In this document: positions 11,500-25,406 of the stretch, one piece after another
How the letters are laid out: the number at the start of each line of letters is the position of its first letter
Numbering within the stretch: the stretch's first letter is position 1
Origin: Unio delphinus
Taxonomy: Eukaryota > Mollusca > Bivalvia > Unionida > Unionidae
DNA: 64,000 nt
Direction of reading: 5' to 3'
Assembly (NCBI GenBank): GCA_029339505.1
Contig: JAQISU010000096.1
Span: 5,937,501-6,001,500 of the forward strand
Position numbers and translations under genes: made by a program
The notes under the pieces: generated by a model
Told to the model about the DNA's origin: nothing
Database searches by the model: none
The model's input: only the letters and a program-made list of their open reading frames with translations

Positions 11500-12198
11500 A
11501 CTTTTCCACTGCATGTAGTCTGTACTGCATGTAGGTAATTGAATTCTGGTATACTGGTAAAAAACATTATGGTGCATTATTACATGGAATACTGGAAGAA
11601 AATAAATTATGACACATCTGCACTGCGTGTAGGTCATTGAATACTGGTATAATACAAATTATGACACAGTAGCTCATGGAATACTAGTATGATACAAATT
11701 ATGGCCCATTCCCAATACCAGTAGCACGTGTAATACACAATGATACAAATTATGGACCATTTTTAATGCCAGTAGATCATGGAATACTAGTATAATACAA
11801 ATTATGACACAGTAGATCATGGAATACTAGTATAATACAAATTATGACACAGTAGATCATGGAATACTAGTATAATACAAATTATGACACAGTAGATCAT
11901 GGAATACTAGTATAATACAAATTATGACACAGTAGATCATGGAATACTAGTATAATACAAATTATGACACAGTAGATCATGGAATACTAGTATAATACAA
12001 ATTATGACACAGTAGATCATGGAATACTAGTATAATACAAATTATGACACAGTAGATCATGGAATACTAGTATAATACAAATTATGACACAGTAGATCAT
12101 GGAATACTAGTATAATACAAATTATGACACAGTAGATCATGGAATACTAGTATAATACAAATTATGACACAGTAGATCATGGAATACTAGTATAATAT
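11500..12198. repeat. 40-bp satellite-like array; 11786-12198 essentially perfect
   Basis: The unit (agtagatcatggaatactag plus tataatacaaattatgacac) repeats about ten times without visible change from 11786 to 12198. Diverged copies extend left to about 11500. Uniform units next to diverged ones indicate recent expansion of one variant. Confidence 0.95.
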
Positions 12199-12250
12199 GA
12201 CTCATATGAAACTTTATTTCATAAATGTCTTAAAAAACATATTGCGTTTG

Positions 12251-12511
12251 GGGCCCCGAGTGGCCAAGTGGTCTAAAGCGCTATCTGTTACTTATCACTA
12301 CCATCTCAGCTCTGTCTGTGTGGGTTTGAGTCTCAGATTCGGCCAATGTGGTTATGTGAGAAAGCTTGCCAGTAGCTTTTCATGGGTCGGTGGTTCTTTC
12401 CGGGGTTTTTTCCCCGGCTTCTTCCTCCACCATTAATACTGGCTGCCATGTATAGCCTATCATGTGCTTAAAAATGGCATTAAATCCTACAACAACAACA
12501 ACAACAACAAA
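12251..12511 (+). mobile_element. tRNA-derived SINE with (ACA)n tail, apparently intact
   Basis: The tRNA-like head (gccccgagtggccaagtggt) includes an A-box-like segment and a gggtttgagtctcag B-box region. It is followed by a body with ggttctttccggggtttttt and a simple tail of ACA repeats at 12489-12511. The same family occurs reversed at 36315-36572 and 31225-31440. Confidence 0.85.
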
Positions 12512-12884
12512 TTGTGTACTCAGAATTGTTGAAATCTATGTTTGCTCACTGTTTCTTCATCCAAGAAGGTAAATTTGTGTGGCAGAAATTCAGTGTGGAA
12601 ATGAAAGCACATGTATGGGAAAAATATGGATACAAATTTACCCCTACCAAGTAATTTCATTTCCTACTTGATAATGATGTAATGATGTAAATATCTTATC
12701 AAATGTGTTAATAAAGTCTTTTTCAAAATAATTACTGTTCTAACTTCTTAATGCTGCAATTTACATTAATATTGGGACTTGCATGAGACAGTGATTTTAA
12801 TTAGTCAATAGAGATTTTGCCAATCTACTGTATACTTATTTTTATGTACATACCATCAAAAAGTATTCTAAGTAATAATAATAA

Positions 12885-13830
12885 TAATAATGAGGACTTT
12901 GTATAGTGCCTAATCTTTAGAAGCTCTAAATGCATTACAACACCTATAATGATATGAATACAAAAAACCAAAAGAAAACACAATGAAATAGGGAAAAAAA
13001 ATATGCTGAAAATATTCACGGTAGAAAACATTTTTAGGTCTTTAAGTTTTTTCTTGCAGTCAAAAAAGGTGAGTTTTAAGAGCACTCTTGAAAGGGATCA
13101 CTGTGTCATTGTGTCTAATTTCAATGGGCAATTCATTCCACGCTGCTGGGCCTTGTACGGTATGCAAAAGAATGATGTCCATATGACTTCGTTTTCATAG
13201 TAGGAACAATGAGTATATGATTGTCAGAAGAGGAGCATAAGTATCTTGCTGGTGTGTACAAATGGGTGAGGCTGGATAGGTATGTTGGACTGGAGTTCTT
13301 TAGTGAAATGTAGCACAGAAAAAAAAAACTGTTTGATTCTGAATCAATCGGCTATGGATAGCCAGTGTAGGGTACAGAGCAGCAGGGCAGTGTGCTCTAA
13401 TCGTGGTACTCTAAAGATGATCAGAGCAGCTGTGTTTTGAAGTTTCTGGAGTAGATATTGAGATGAACCAGACAGAACTGAGTTACATTAGTCCAGTCTT
13501 GAAAGTACTAATGAACACACAAGTGTTTTAGTGGCAGCAACTGAAAGATATTTGTGAATGGAGCTGATGCGTCTTAGCTCAAGATATGCAGCCTTGCATA
13601 TGTCCATGACATGTTGGTGCAATGTGAGAGTACTGTCTAGAGTAACACCTAGGTTTCATATTGACTGTGTGAATTTAATGTTGGTGTTACTGATATTTAT
13701 TGTTTGAGGTAAAGGATGTGAATGAGAAAGTCTTTGTGTTGTGATCAGAATGGCCTCAGTTTTATCATCATTCATCTGCAGCTTGTTACATGTCATCCAA
13801 GATTAAAGTGTAAGTTGTTGAATTCTACTG
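12885..13830 (-). mobile_element. Decayed non-LTR retrotransposon 3' fragment
   Basis: On the - strand this contains remnants of the C-terminal part of a reverse-transcriptase protein: MNDDKTEAILI, PLPQTINIS, LGVTLDSTLT and KSALKTHLF, broken by stops and frameshifts. It ends in a tail of ATT repeats (12888-12905 on the + strand). The arrangement fits a LINE of the CR1/Jockey-like type; the clade is inference. A related fragment lies at 33360-34368 in the opposite orientation. Confidence 0.8.
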
Positions 13831-14694
13831 TATAATTTGTTGGTATATACATGTACTAGCAAAAAGTTGTTGAATTTTTTGCATTCAGAATTTTTTCTCC
13901 AGCTTTAGATATTGCATTTACTGGTACTTGGCATTTACTGGTACTGGTACTTGGAGTGGTAGAAGTTCATATTCTCCATTCATGAAGAAATATTGCCCAA
14001 ACAACTATTAATAAGAATAAGTAAGAAATTAGTACATGTATAACATTTAAATTTAGAAAAAATAACTGAATAACAAAGGCTATTTTGGCATCAAATTTTT
14101 CCACAAGAAGAACATATACCTTGCTAAATCTGAAAATATTAATAAAGGAAACTTTATACAAATATTTTCATACTACATGTACAATATTAATTATTCTCAG
14201 AAATACTCTGTATCATGTGATTAGATAGATGTATATAGGATGAGTTTGTGTTAGGTCTTAGAGTCTTACAAAAAAATGGAAGTTGAGATCCCATGGCCAT
14301 GAAACATGTCTCAGCTTACTCAAAAAGTTCTGATCAGTCAAAAGGCTTTAATTTTTTTTCTTTCCAAACAGTACTTTCAGTATAGATACCTATTTTGTAC
14401 CCCAAATGACCTGTAACCAAGGTTAAGGAATGTAATTAATATCCATTTCGTTCTTCCTAATAGATGAAATGAAGTAATTTTTGTTCTTCCAGATTTAATC
14501 TCATTTTTGGTCTTTGTCACATCTTTTATTAATGGTGCTTCAAGTTTGTATAGATTTCTAGATCTTAAAATTTATTTTTATTTAAATTTTGGGATAAATT
14601 AGTTTTGACATTAACAATAGTTAATTATCTATTCAGTCTCTACCAGATCATTTAGAGTTATTTAAAGCCATGTAACATATATAATCTTGTACAA

Positions 14695-14880
14695 GGCATG
14701 TCCAACTGCAAACTGCACAGACCCAGACCTGTTATCACATATTGCATTAGCAAATTTGGGTATATTGTTTGTTAGGAGTAATTGGTAGAACAAACAACAT
14801 AGATCCTAATCTGTGGGTGTATCAGATGGCAGATCAGGGGCTGTGATGTTTGTTGTTGGACTCAATAAGTGAGTGATACT
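14695..14880 (-). mobile_element. Two-hairpin element, near full length
   Basis: It starts with gtccaactgcaaactgcaca, holds cagacccagacctgtt, a ttgttaggagtaattggtag linker and aacaacatagatcctaatct with gcagatcaggggctgtgat, and ends in gttgttggactcaataagtg. Confidence 0.8.
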
Positions 14881-14884
14881 CTGT

Positions 14885-17800
14885 CATCCACAAAGAGCAA
14901 GAAACAAAAACTTGCACAAATCACTGAAAGTTTTGTATCAATACACATTTTGTTCTAAGCTTTTGTGATATATTGTAGTTTGTTGGAAAGCATACATTTA
15001 TTTCTTTGATGTCTTCTTTGTAGATATTCTTACAGTATCATTTTTATCAATCTCGTTCATAAGTGTCATAAACATTTAAAATGAATAAAACTTTTCATGC
15101 AGTGTCTTGTGTTCTTTATTGTGTTTTCAGGTGTTACAAATCTATGGTCTTTAAATGAATAACAGAAAAGAACAAATGCCATCAAGTTTAGTCTAACACA
15201 TAAAATAATGTGTTTCCCTACAATACAAAGCAAAACTTTAAAAAGAACTTACAGTATTGTGAGTTAAATCTCAGATCATAGTCTTAAATGTTCTATAGCA
15301 AGAAAGTAATGAGCATTGCAAATAAATTCCAGTGGTGTTCAGAATATTTTCCATTCTTGAATGTGCTGACATTCTTGATGTATCAGAATGAAATAATCCT
15401 AAATGTTTCTAAGTTAATTCACAATAATCCCAAAATAGTGATTTAGTAGGCAGTATTAATTACCACTTTTTAATTCCAATGAATAATTTAAACAAAAGAT
15501 TCCTCTCAAATTAAATCTGAACACAAGTGAAGTTAAATATTGGAATGAATAATTCTGATGAAAACATACTCAAATACAAATCTAAGACACAATAAATAGA
15601 GTAGGATGAGGGTCAAAGGTTAATTTCCAGAATATTATATGATGTAAACAAAGTCAATTTTCTTAACTAAAATAATAAAATAATAGTAAAGAATATGGCA
15701 AACATCAATCAGACCAGGAATTACTGAGGGGAAAACATATGTCATGAACTCAAATCCATGAAACATGTTTGCCTACAAATAATAATTATCTTAAAATATA
15801 ATCTATAATCATAGAAAATTCTTAGTTATGTAAAATGTTGTTTCCAAAATTATCCTATAATCATAGACAAAAGCCTTCACTTTACAAATATAAAGATGCA
15901 TAACACATGGATATACTGGAACCCATCCACTGGTCTATTACCCTTCATATCTGGTCTATACCTTGAAAGTCATTACAGACAATGGTATAATACTGACTAG
16001 AAAGTGTGCTACTTTGACTTTCTAGGTCACAGGAAAATCCTATCCAAAATTTTTAGCATTAATGTAAATGAAGACTGTGATGAGAAAAGTGATGCACGTC
16101 ATCTTTATCACTCTGTGATGTGTCATCTCAGATTGTGCTTTATGGTTATGGTCAAGGACAACTTTTGATATTGTTTTCTACTGAAAGTAATTTCTGCCAC
16201 CTGACTCATCAGGAAACAATATGCTGGCAATTAGATTTTTATTAATAATAAATTTCAAGCTCATAAGCCAAAATAAAAAGCAGTTTGATACTGTCACAAA
16301 ATTGTGGCTATACTATTTCTTAAAATATTGAAAGTATGTAGTTAAAATGTATGACTTATTCAAAAAGATGTACAATAGAAGCTGTGTGATTTGACAATGA
16401 AGGGGGTCAATAGTTTTGTCTTGTTTGGGCTGTGCCAGCATACTCATATTTTATAATTTAGGAAAAAGATGATTGTTTGGACCTGAAATGGGCAGGGATC
16501 CAGTTTATTTCAAGGACATCTTCAGCATTTTATTCAGTTAAACTGTACCTTGAAATTCATACCATGGATTTTTGTTTTAAATCAGATATTTTGCCATAAT
16601 GTTCCAAAGATTTGATGACTGAAATTATTTTTAGTATGTCTCTCTAAAACAAATGTTTGTGCTGCAGCTTCAAAACTTTGGTGACTAACAGGTCATTTAT
16701 GCATGAAACTGAAGATTCTTAAGAGACAGGGAAATCATTTAAAACAAGTCTGTTACTGGTAAGAAATATTCCCATACATGATGAAAATGGTGGTAAATAG
16801 CACAAAGAGTGTATCTGGATGATGTCACACCTGTGGTAGTGATCCTGAATATATATGGTTTGGAGTAACCTTGAATGATCTTCATTAAATATAGGTCATA
16901 GATTGCACCTTTGGTTAGTAGTGACCTTGAATACAAAAGGTTGGTAATAACCTTGAATGACCTAGATCGAATATGGGTCAATGACATGGTTCATAAAGTG
17001 CATGATTTTGGGAATTGTTGAGATCATAAATCACATCTGTACTTGAGAGTGATCTTGAGTAACCTTCTTTGAAGCTGGTCCACTGGCAAAGTTAGGCTGG
17101 TAAAGTAGATAATGTCGGAAAACAACACCTGTTGTATTGAATATTTGGATACCATTCAAATTCTGATATTTTGTGCTAATGCTTCACTTAAGTATTAAGT
17201 AGTTTAAACCAGTGTCATTAGTGAAAGCATTACAACTATCAAGGTACATCGCACCATTCATCTACTACCTATTTTTAAACACAAGAGAGAACCTTGATGG
17301 TGAAACTTTATACCTGTCATAAGATTGCAACTTCGACCTATTATCAAAGGTGACAACTAAATCCTCATTGCAAAATAGGAGAACTAATAGATCAACCCAT
17401 AAATCAATTAACTTTCCTCTATTTTGACAGAACAAAAATTGGACCCAGGAAAATATTGTCAGTGCTTTAAGTTCTGTAGAAAACAAAAACAAAAAAGGGC
17501 TAAAGAGGGACTTTAGAATTAATTTGTTTCACAATGTGGCAGCTTTACTTGAATATGCAAAAAGAAAGATGGGGTAGTTGGAAATCTAGTGTATACATTT
17601 TGTTACATTCATATTCCACTTTGGGATACAAATTAACAGTAAGTGAAAGTCTTGCTTGAAATAAGACTAGTATTTTGTTAGTTGGCTCTTTACATAATTA
17701 GCCCACCACAAGACTATCTTCGGATTCACCTGGTCTCTAATGATTTGACAAGCAAGAGATCAGAGGACTTTATTGAAGACAATAAAATGTCAGTGTTAGA

Positions 17801-17990
17801 TTTACTGCACTCAACTCTCAAACTAAAGTAATATGGTTTGATACTCCCACACATTTATAATGTTATAATACCAAGAACTCAAAAATGGTTGACAAAACAA
17901 GGAAAGGTATAATGGAGTTACATGAGCTTCTGTGCTTCAGTTGGGTGGTTATGTAATATGACACACAACTATCAATGTACTGACATATAA
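14885..17990. other. Intergenic AT-rich sequence
   Basis: No exon was found. A stretch at 16840-17060 has repeated accttgaatgac-type words, including tgaccttgaa. A 75-codon - strand frame at 17265-17492 has no supporting context. Confidence 0.5.
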
Positions 17991-17995
17991 GACAA

Positions 17996-18122
17996 GTGCA
18001 GTTTGTTATAGTAATCCATACAACAAGCAACACAGACCCTGATCTGCTGGTGCATTATGCTATGGCAGATTAGAATCTTTGTTGTTTGTAGTTTGATTTG
18101 ACTTAAAAGCAAGTAAATACAG
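17996..18122 (+). mobile_element. Two-hairpin element, first hairpin only
   Basis: Arms aacacagaccctgatctgc and ggcagattagaatctttgtt face each other around a tggtgcattatgcta loop, followed by terminal gtagtttgatttgactta. Confidence 0.7.
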
Positions 18123-18214
18123 TATAGAATTTGGTGAAACTGATCTTTTCTGTTATGACAGTACTAATCTGTCCAATTAAAGCAATACAACTTTCCTAAA
18201 TGCTATTCATGGTG

Positions 18215-18490
18215 CTTTGGAAACATTCATGAATGGCATAAGCTCGGTCTTTAACATTGCTGGTAGTATGGCACAGTGCTCCATGGTAGGCAACAATACA
18301 CTGTAGCATAGGCAGTGCATCTTCTCCTCAGTGGGAGGTAGTGACATGCCACAAAGTGAGTGGTGCATCTCCTCCATGATGGGAGGCAATGACACACTAT
18401 GGAATGAGTAGTACATCTCCATGTAAGGTAACAACATGCTACCAGAGAGCTGGTGTATCTCCTTCACAGTAAGAGGTGGAGATGTGTCGG
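18215..18490. repeat. About 47-bp degenerate tandem repeat, 4-5 copies
   Basis: The words ggtgcatctcctccatgatg and gggaggcaatgacacacta recur with changes. The 86-codon - strand frame (MEEMHHSLCGMSLPPT) reflects this periodicity. Confidence 0.75.
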
Positions 18491-18494
18491 GAGG

Positions 18495-20215
18495 GGTTCA
18501 GAAGACCCAAGGTTCTTGTAGAGTCCCGAGGGTTCTGTAGGAAAGAAATACAAAAATTCTGATGAAGATGGAGACTGAAGTTTTTATCTTTCATTGATAT
18601 GTGTGACTACAGCAAAATGTTTCTCTAGTGAATCATTGGCTCATATATGATTATTACAGTGTATATGAAAACGATGACCCATCTGTGCATGACCTTACAA
18701 TGGTCAAAGGCAAGTTGCATGAGTGGACTGCATCATACTGAAATTCTCCAGTACGATTTACATCGAATGGATGGTTGTTTACTTGGCACAAAAATGAAAT
18801 CTAACAATAGCTGAAGATAAGCTATTGCTGTAATTAAAATCTATTTATTGAAGTTTATAATTGCCACCAGTCACATTTTTATTGATTAAAATTTTGCCAA
18901 ATATTGTTTTAAAAACATGTACTGAGAATGTTGTGTCTAAGGAAAATTTTAAAAAATATACGACTTCTTAATAAATTAATAATCTGATCCCGCATTACAA
19001 GTGAGTTCACAAGTTATTTGGGTGCAAATTATCGAGGGATTGGTGTACATGTAATTCTATTACAAAAAATTTCCAATTCGTCTGCCTACCCATCAATCCA
19101 TTTATCTATATATTATAATGATAGTTGTTTGATGACATTCATTTAAGTTATATATGCTATGTAAGTATCATAAAATATTCATTCAGCATGTGAGCTTTAA
19201 ATTCATAAGTCTGTATGTAGTCCCACACTTATAATAATAACTGTGTTGATGCAAACCATCTGATGGACAAGTGCATCAGGACAATTATAATGGGTGGCTC
19301 ATCTAGGTGCAGACAGGTGGAGGGTGGTAGAAAGGGGCAGTGCTTAATTCTGTAAATGTGCATGATACCATCAATCTGTTTATTCTTAATATACAGAAAA
19401 TAATGGTCACTGCCACTCTGGTCACTCCAGTTCTGGAACCATTATTATGGCTGACAAAATGGTAATTGTATACTTATTTTTGCAAAACAAACTGTAAGTA
19501 AATATATATTTATAAATTTTTTTATTCACTTTAATTAAAGAAAAAGAAACTTGAAATGTACATTAACATTCAATGCAAATTTCTTACAAACAAAGGACAT
19601 CAAAAAGATCTAAAAAATGTGGGACAGAAAATAGAAAACATTGATCTGAATATTAATTTTCAAGTTTGCAGATTAAACTTTCTTACATAAAAATTTGTAA
19701 AGGTTAGCTGTAAAATCAACTTATATTATTTGTAGAATAATTCTGGTTGACCACAGCATGAAATATTGACAGAACAATTTCTCTCTATCACAAAATAGTC
19801 AAAATTGGCCATTTTACAATGAGTGATATTGTTTCACAGTGTAAAAATAGCAGAAATAAAACAATTGGAAGGAAAAATGAATGAAAGTGAATTAGAAATG
19901 TTATTTCAGAATTTCAATTTATTTCATAGATATCATAAAGCAGTTTCTTTCACTTCTTATGTGTTCCAATTTACAGTACAAAAAAAGTTTTAATTACATT
20001 TTACCTAAAGAGATATTCATATAAACTCAAAAACGTCTTTAACAAAGTAATTACATGCATATATCATTCTTCTTTAATCATTTTTCCAGTTTACTTTACC
20101 ATAAATTTATAAATTTCATGAAATTCTTTTGCAATGGTCTGACACAAATAGTAATAAAAAAAGCTCAAATCATAATGATGTGTTAGAAACCATTTGAAAA
20201 AATGAGAAGTCTATC
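18495..20215. other. Intergenic sequence downstream of SPEF2
   Basis: No exon, RNA gene or repeat array was recognised in this AT-rich stretch. Confidence 0.6.
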
Positions 20216-20241
20216 ACAGTCTGTATTTAAAAAAGAGAATA

Positions 20242-20247
20242 TTTATT
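20242..20247 (-). promoter_or_regulatory. SPEF2 poly(A) signal (AATAAA)
   Basis: On the - strand an AATAAA lies in the T/A-rich sequence 71 bp downstream of the SPEF2 stop codon, so the 3' UTR would be about 90-100 nt with cleavage near 20220-20230. It is the first good hexamer after the stop. Confidence 0.65.
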
Positions 20248-20317
20248 TTTAAAAAAGCTACGTGTTTTACAACAATAATCATCAGAATGCATAAGATGTG
20301 TTAGATATTCATTTCCA

Positions 20318-20392
20318 TTAGTCCATGGTCTTAGTGCTGTGTGAGTCCAGAGGGTCAGCTATTGCTGGATTGGTGAAGACTGCCTTCAAATC
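20318..20392 (-). CDS. SPEF2: SPEF2 last coding exon
   Basis: The 75-nt coding portion has acceptor tatttacag, phase 0, and encodes DLKAVFTNPAIADPLDSHST followed by KTMD and TAA at 20318-20320. The DLKAVFTN segment fits the family's helix after the RF..L motif, but the protein then stops where vertebrate versions continue. It is separated from the previous exon by a 5-kb intron. A poly(A) signal follows 71 bp after the stop codon. Confidence 0.88.
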   Translation of the reverse strand, partial: DLKAVFTNPAIADPLDSHSTKTMD

Positions 20393-23300
20393 CTGTAAAT
20401 ATAACAGTATGACATCAACTAAATGGCACATCTACATGATGTCTGAATGAACCTGTGCAAGATTCTTTATCATGACATGTAAATGGGCATGTCTGTGGTA
20501 TGAATTAATGAAAATTATGCCACTAAGTAAAACTGAAGTCAAGCCAGTCAAACACCTCAGCGACTAAGTAACTTTCATGAGCACTTATTGAAGATGAAAT
20601 CTGGGTATTATAATATATAAGGAAAGATATCTTTCAAATTAGTATGATTAGCTACAACAAGGCTGATGGAAAGCTAAATCCTAACTGAGACAAGAGACTT
20701 AAGAAGCTTATACAAATGGAAATAGACAAAAGAATGAGACGCAATTAATACGATGCAATTGAATTTATACCAAGCCAATCTGATAATTAACTAACAAGCA
20801 TACATTACTAAGTACATGTATGCAACTAAAGTTACTACTGTGTCATAAACATTTTTCTCTGTCATAGTGAATTTAATCTTTTAATTTTTGACTCCATAAG
20901 TGACATGCTTTTTTACTGCCTTATGTACAAGCTATTCATAAAGATTCAAAACTGATATAGGGGAGAACTGGAAATCATTTTTTTTTTTCAGTCACAGTGG
21001 TCTTCACCTTTAACCCTTTGACTCCAAAATCAGTAGGGTTCTTCCTTACTCAAAGTGTCAGCCATCCACAAACTGTAGATGGTGGAGTTATTGTGCAAAA
21101 ACAAAATTTGTAACAGACAGTTGGACAGACAGAGGGACAACAATCTTAGCTTACTATGCTCCATAGTATGACAGACATTCTAAAAGAGTTAAGATATCAT
21201 ACAGACATTCTAAAAGAGTTAAGATATCATACAGACATTCTAAAAGAGTTAAGATATCATACAGACATTCTAAAAGAGTTAAGATATCATACAGACATTC
21301 TAAAAGAGTTAAGATATCATACAGACATTCTAAAAGAGTTAAGATATCATACAGAGTTTATAAGATGTGCCACTTTCAAGTTATTCTAAAATGATGATAA
21401 CATTTATGAGATATCTAAACTAAATCTGTTAATGTGTTATTTATCTTAGAAGAAACTTTATTAGTGTGGCATATATATTATTTATTAGATATCTTATAAG
21501 CTCATAGGATACATTATTTAATTAACTTCTTATATCTTATATATGGTATATAATAAACTAAAATAAATTATGATATCTAAAAAAATCATATTTAAATATC
21601 TTATGAATTTATTTTTATATACAAAATATTCTATAAACTTGCTAAGATATTTATATTTAAGTTTTAAAAAAGAATGTTTATAATGCTTGTAAGATTAGTA
21701 ATAAAATATGCAAGACATCTTAGGGCTGTTCCAGTAAAACACACATGGGACACAGAGAAGGCACTTTTAATGTGGGGTACTTACCATAGATACAATCTAG
21801 AATTTTCTTTTAATTTTAATATAAACTCAATTAAAAGTACCCAGAAATATATTTTTAAAACTTCTTTACTTGGGTACCATGTATATTTAATTGGAACAGC
21901 ACTTAAAAAACCTGTATCTTATACATTTATATAAGATCTTTTATAATGTTATCTCATCGTTTATATGAAACATGTATCGAGTTCATTAATAAATGATATA
22001 TATTACAAAAACTAGATATCTCAATAATGATAGATATGTCATTAATTTCATAATATATCTTTATTATATAAGATATAGTATGTATTTTATTAGACATCCA
22101 ATATGCTAGTGAGATATAATATTTAGAAGATATCTTGAAAACTTACTATATTTTTAAAACTTTTAAGATATCTTAATTAAAATTGTATATAAGATATTTT
22201 AAAAGGCTGATACAAACCATGTAAAGTTTAATATATATCATGTATTATTTCTTGCAAGATACCTTCACTTAGTGCGAAATATTAATAATCTTGGAATACT
22301 GGTTGACATGACATTGTTTGTATCTATTACAACTATTAGTATGTGAGTATATTTACAGAACGTCAAGTTATTCAGCACTTTACTGTAAATAATGAAGCAT
22401 TTACCAGTGACTTGAATGTCTGGCAGGCCATGAAGACATCCTGTATCAGTGGATGTTCTATGAGGACCTTCAATTGCAATGGCTGCAGATTATCACTACC
22501 CAACTCTCTGTACACTGTAGATAGTTTTTCCTATCATGGAGAGAATGAATAAATTATGATCATTTTACAATACAGCATGGACAGAATGAATAAATTATGA
22601 TCATTATACAATACATCATGGAGAGAATGAATAAATTATGATCATTATACAATACATCATGGACAGAATGAATAAATTATGATCATTTTACAATACATCA
22701 TGGAGAGAATGAATAAATTATGATCATTATACAATACATCATGGAGAGAATGAATAAATTATGATCATTATACAATACATCATGGACAGAATGAATAAAT
22801 TATGATCATTATACAATACATCATGGACAGAATGAATAAATTATGATCATTATACAATACATCATGGACAGAATGAATAAATTATGATCATTATACAATA
22901 CATCATGGAGAGAATGAATAAATTATGATCATTATACAATACATCATGGAGAGAATGAATAAATTATGATCATTATACAATACATCATGGAGAGAATGAA
23001 TAAATTATGATCATTATACAATACATCATGGAGAGAATGAATAAATTATGATCATTATACAATACATTTGGTGCATATGGATCTTAGACTGCCACTTATC
23101 TAGAAGTTACTAGTAAATATAATGACTGTGAACTAGGTTTGAGCCTGAGAAATTATTACCAAATAGATTAAAATAAAAACCAATTTTTTTCTGAGAATTC
23201 ATTGAGATGTTTTCTTACTCTTTAGCAAGAGTAGGCATACTGGAAGATGTTGCAGTGTTATTTTTTTACTAAACTAAAACGTCTTGGTACCAATATGTTC

Positions 23301-25338
23301 TCTAGTTGAGCATTGCAAAGAAGATCTCATGTTGAGGTTTTGCTATTTTTATTGAGAGAGGCTGAATTTATCAGTATATTAAGACAGCATTTCTGATAAC
23401 ACAATGCTAACCATCAACTTTAGTTGAAATCAGAAAGAGCAGCTTTTATTTAAATGTAAGAAGTGCATACTATGGCATGTACATTTCACAAATTCTAAAT
23501 TTCAAGTTTAAAATAATTTTAAAATATTGTTCTTTGTTATGATCCATTTTGTATGCATCTATTACAACTGGTTATTCATACCAAAGGAACAGGCAGCCAT
23601 GGAAACTCATTTGCTAAACCACTGGACTCATTACCCAAGCATTGCAGGATTGATACCTGTCCATGACAGCCTGCATCAACTGCATCAGTGTGTTCATAGT
23701 AAAGGCACTTAGCATAATATAGCCAATAATGTGCATAAACTGCCAGTAAAACCAATAAAAATGAAACGAACAATAACAGGGATTATCCAGTCTAACAAGA
23801 GTAAACATGCCTTCATTGATGAACTGGTGCAGTAACTATGGCTATCATTAAAACCCTATGCATTTACTGACTAGTTAAAATCAGCTCTTCTAAAAAAAAC
23901 CTTTGTATTAATTTTTCCAAAGGGTTTGTTTTTGAGTTAGTGAAGAACACATAGGGCAACAATTTTAACAAGAGACCAACAGAAGGCCTGATAATGCTCA
24001 ACTGGCTGAGCAGATAGCCAAGACATCTGGGACAGCTGGAATTTCCTCCAAAAGCTGTTGATTGCATTTGATATATAAAAAAACCCAGTTATATCAATGT
24101 TTCTCGAGTTTTTCTATCTTCATCCATATCCAATGACACAGCACAATAATATCCCAAAATTGCCAGGTCATGTGTATTCAAGTTGATCAAACTTTTTTGT
24201 TCTAAAGTTTACTGAGATACAGTGATTGACATATTTTTTCTCACTTGTAGTGGTATATTGGCACCATGTGTACAAATTTTGACATCCTTTATGCCAGGAT
24301 TTTTTCTGTCATATTTGGTCAAGTTTTATTGATTGGTTTTTAATAATAAGTGGTTTAAATGTCTCTGTTCAAGACAATGGTGGCCATATTTGATGATGAA
24401 TCAGCATCATTTATATAAATGTGATAGGTCTTCATGCCAGGATACATTCCATCAAGACTGGTCAAATTTATATTCCATACAGCAGTTTTTGAGAAGTCAG
24501 TTCAAGAATTATCTATTTTTAGTAATGGCAGCCATACTTGATGATGGATTAACATGATTTTTATACATTTGAAAGGTCTTAATACTAGTATGTTGAATCT
24601 GTCAAATACAAACAAATTCTGTTCAGGAGAAAAAGTGATTTAAACCTTTTTCATTTTTTTTTATTTGGTAATAAGAATCATATCTGGTGCTGGATCAACA
24701 CAACTTGTACAACCTGAAAGTCATCTATGCGAAAATGCCCTTTAAAGGTTTGCTGTTGTTAGTAAATGAAGCCATATTTGATAACAGATTGACATCATCT
24801 AGGATTTAACCTTGAAAGGTCTTCATGCAATTATGATGATTTCTGACAATTTTTGTAACATTAGGTTTGTGGTTCTGGCAAAGAGATTGTATTCAAGTTT
24901 CTCTATTTTGAGTTATGACAGCCATATCTGATTGCTGATAGCATAATTTGTATGAAGTTTAAAGCCTACTATGCTTTCTGTCAAGTTTGTTCAAATTTTG
25001 TTGAGTGGTTCTTAAGGATTTACTATTTTTAGTGATATCAACCATATTTAACAACATACTGGCATCATTTGGACAATTTAAAGCAGATTTCATGCCTGGA
25101 TATATTCTGTCAAGTTTTATCCTATTCTATTTAGTGATTTTGGAAAATTCATTTCAAGAAGGTTATCTATTTTTCATAATGGTTAAATTTGATGGTCCAG
25201 TGGCAACTGTTCTGTACATCTGAGAATTACAATTATACTGCCAATCAAACTATTTCACTATTAAAACCAAATAAAAATAATATGAAGAGAATAAATAAGT
25301 TTTCAATATTTAACCTGAAAATGGAATGAGATGAACTG

Positions 25339-25406
<68 letters not shown>

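Noticed and set aside
17265..17492. 75-codon - strand frame with hydrophobic segments
   Set aside because: No splice or promoter context and no recognisable family; likely chance.
21156..21389. 77-codon frame with TDILKELRYH repeats
   Set aside because: Six identical 30-bp units explain it; there is no splice, promoter or conservation evidence.
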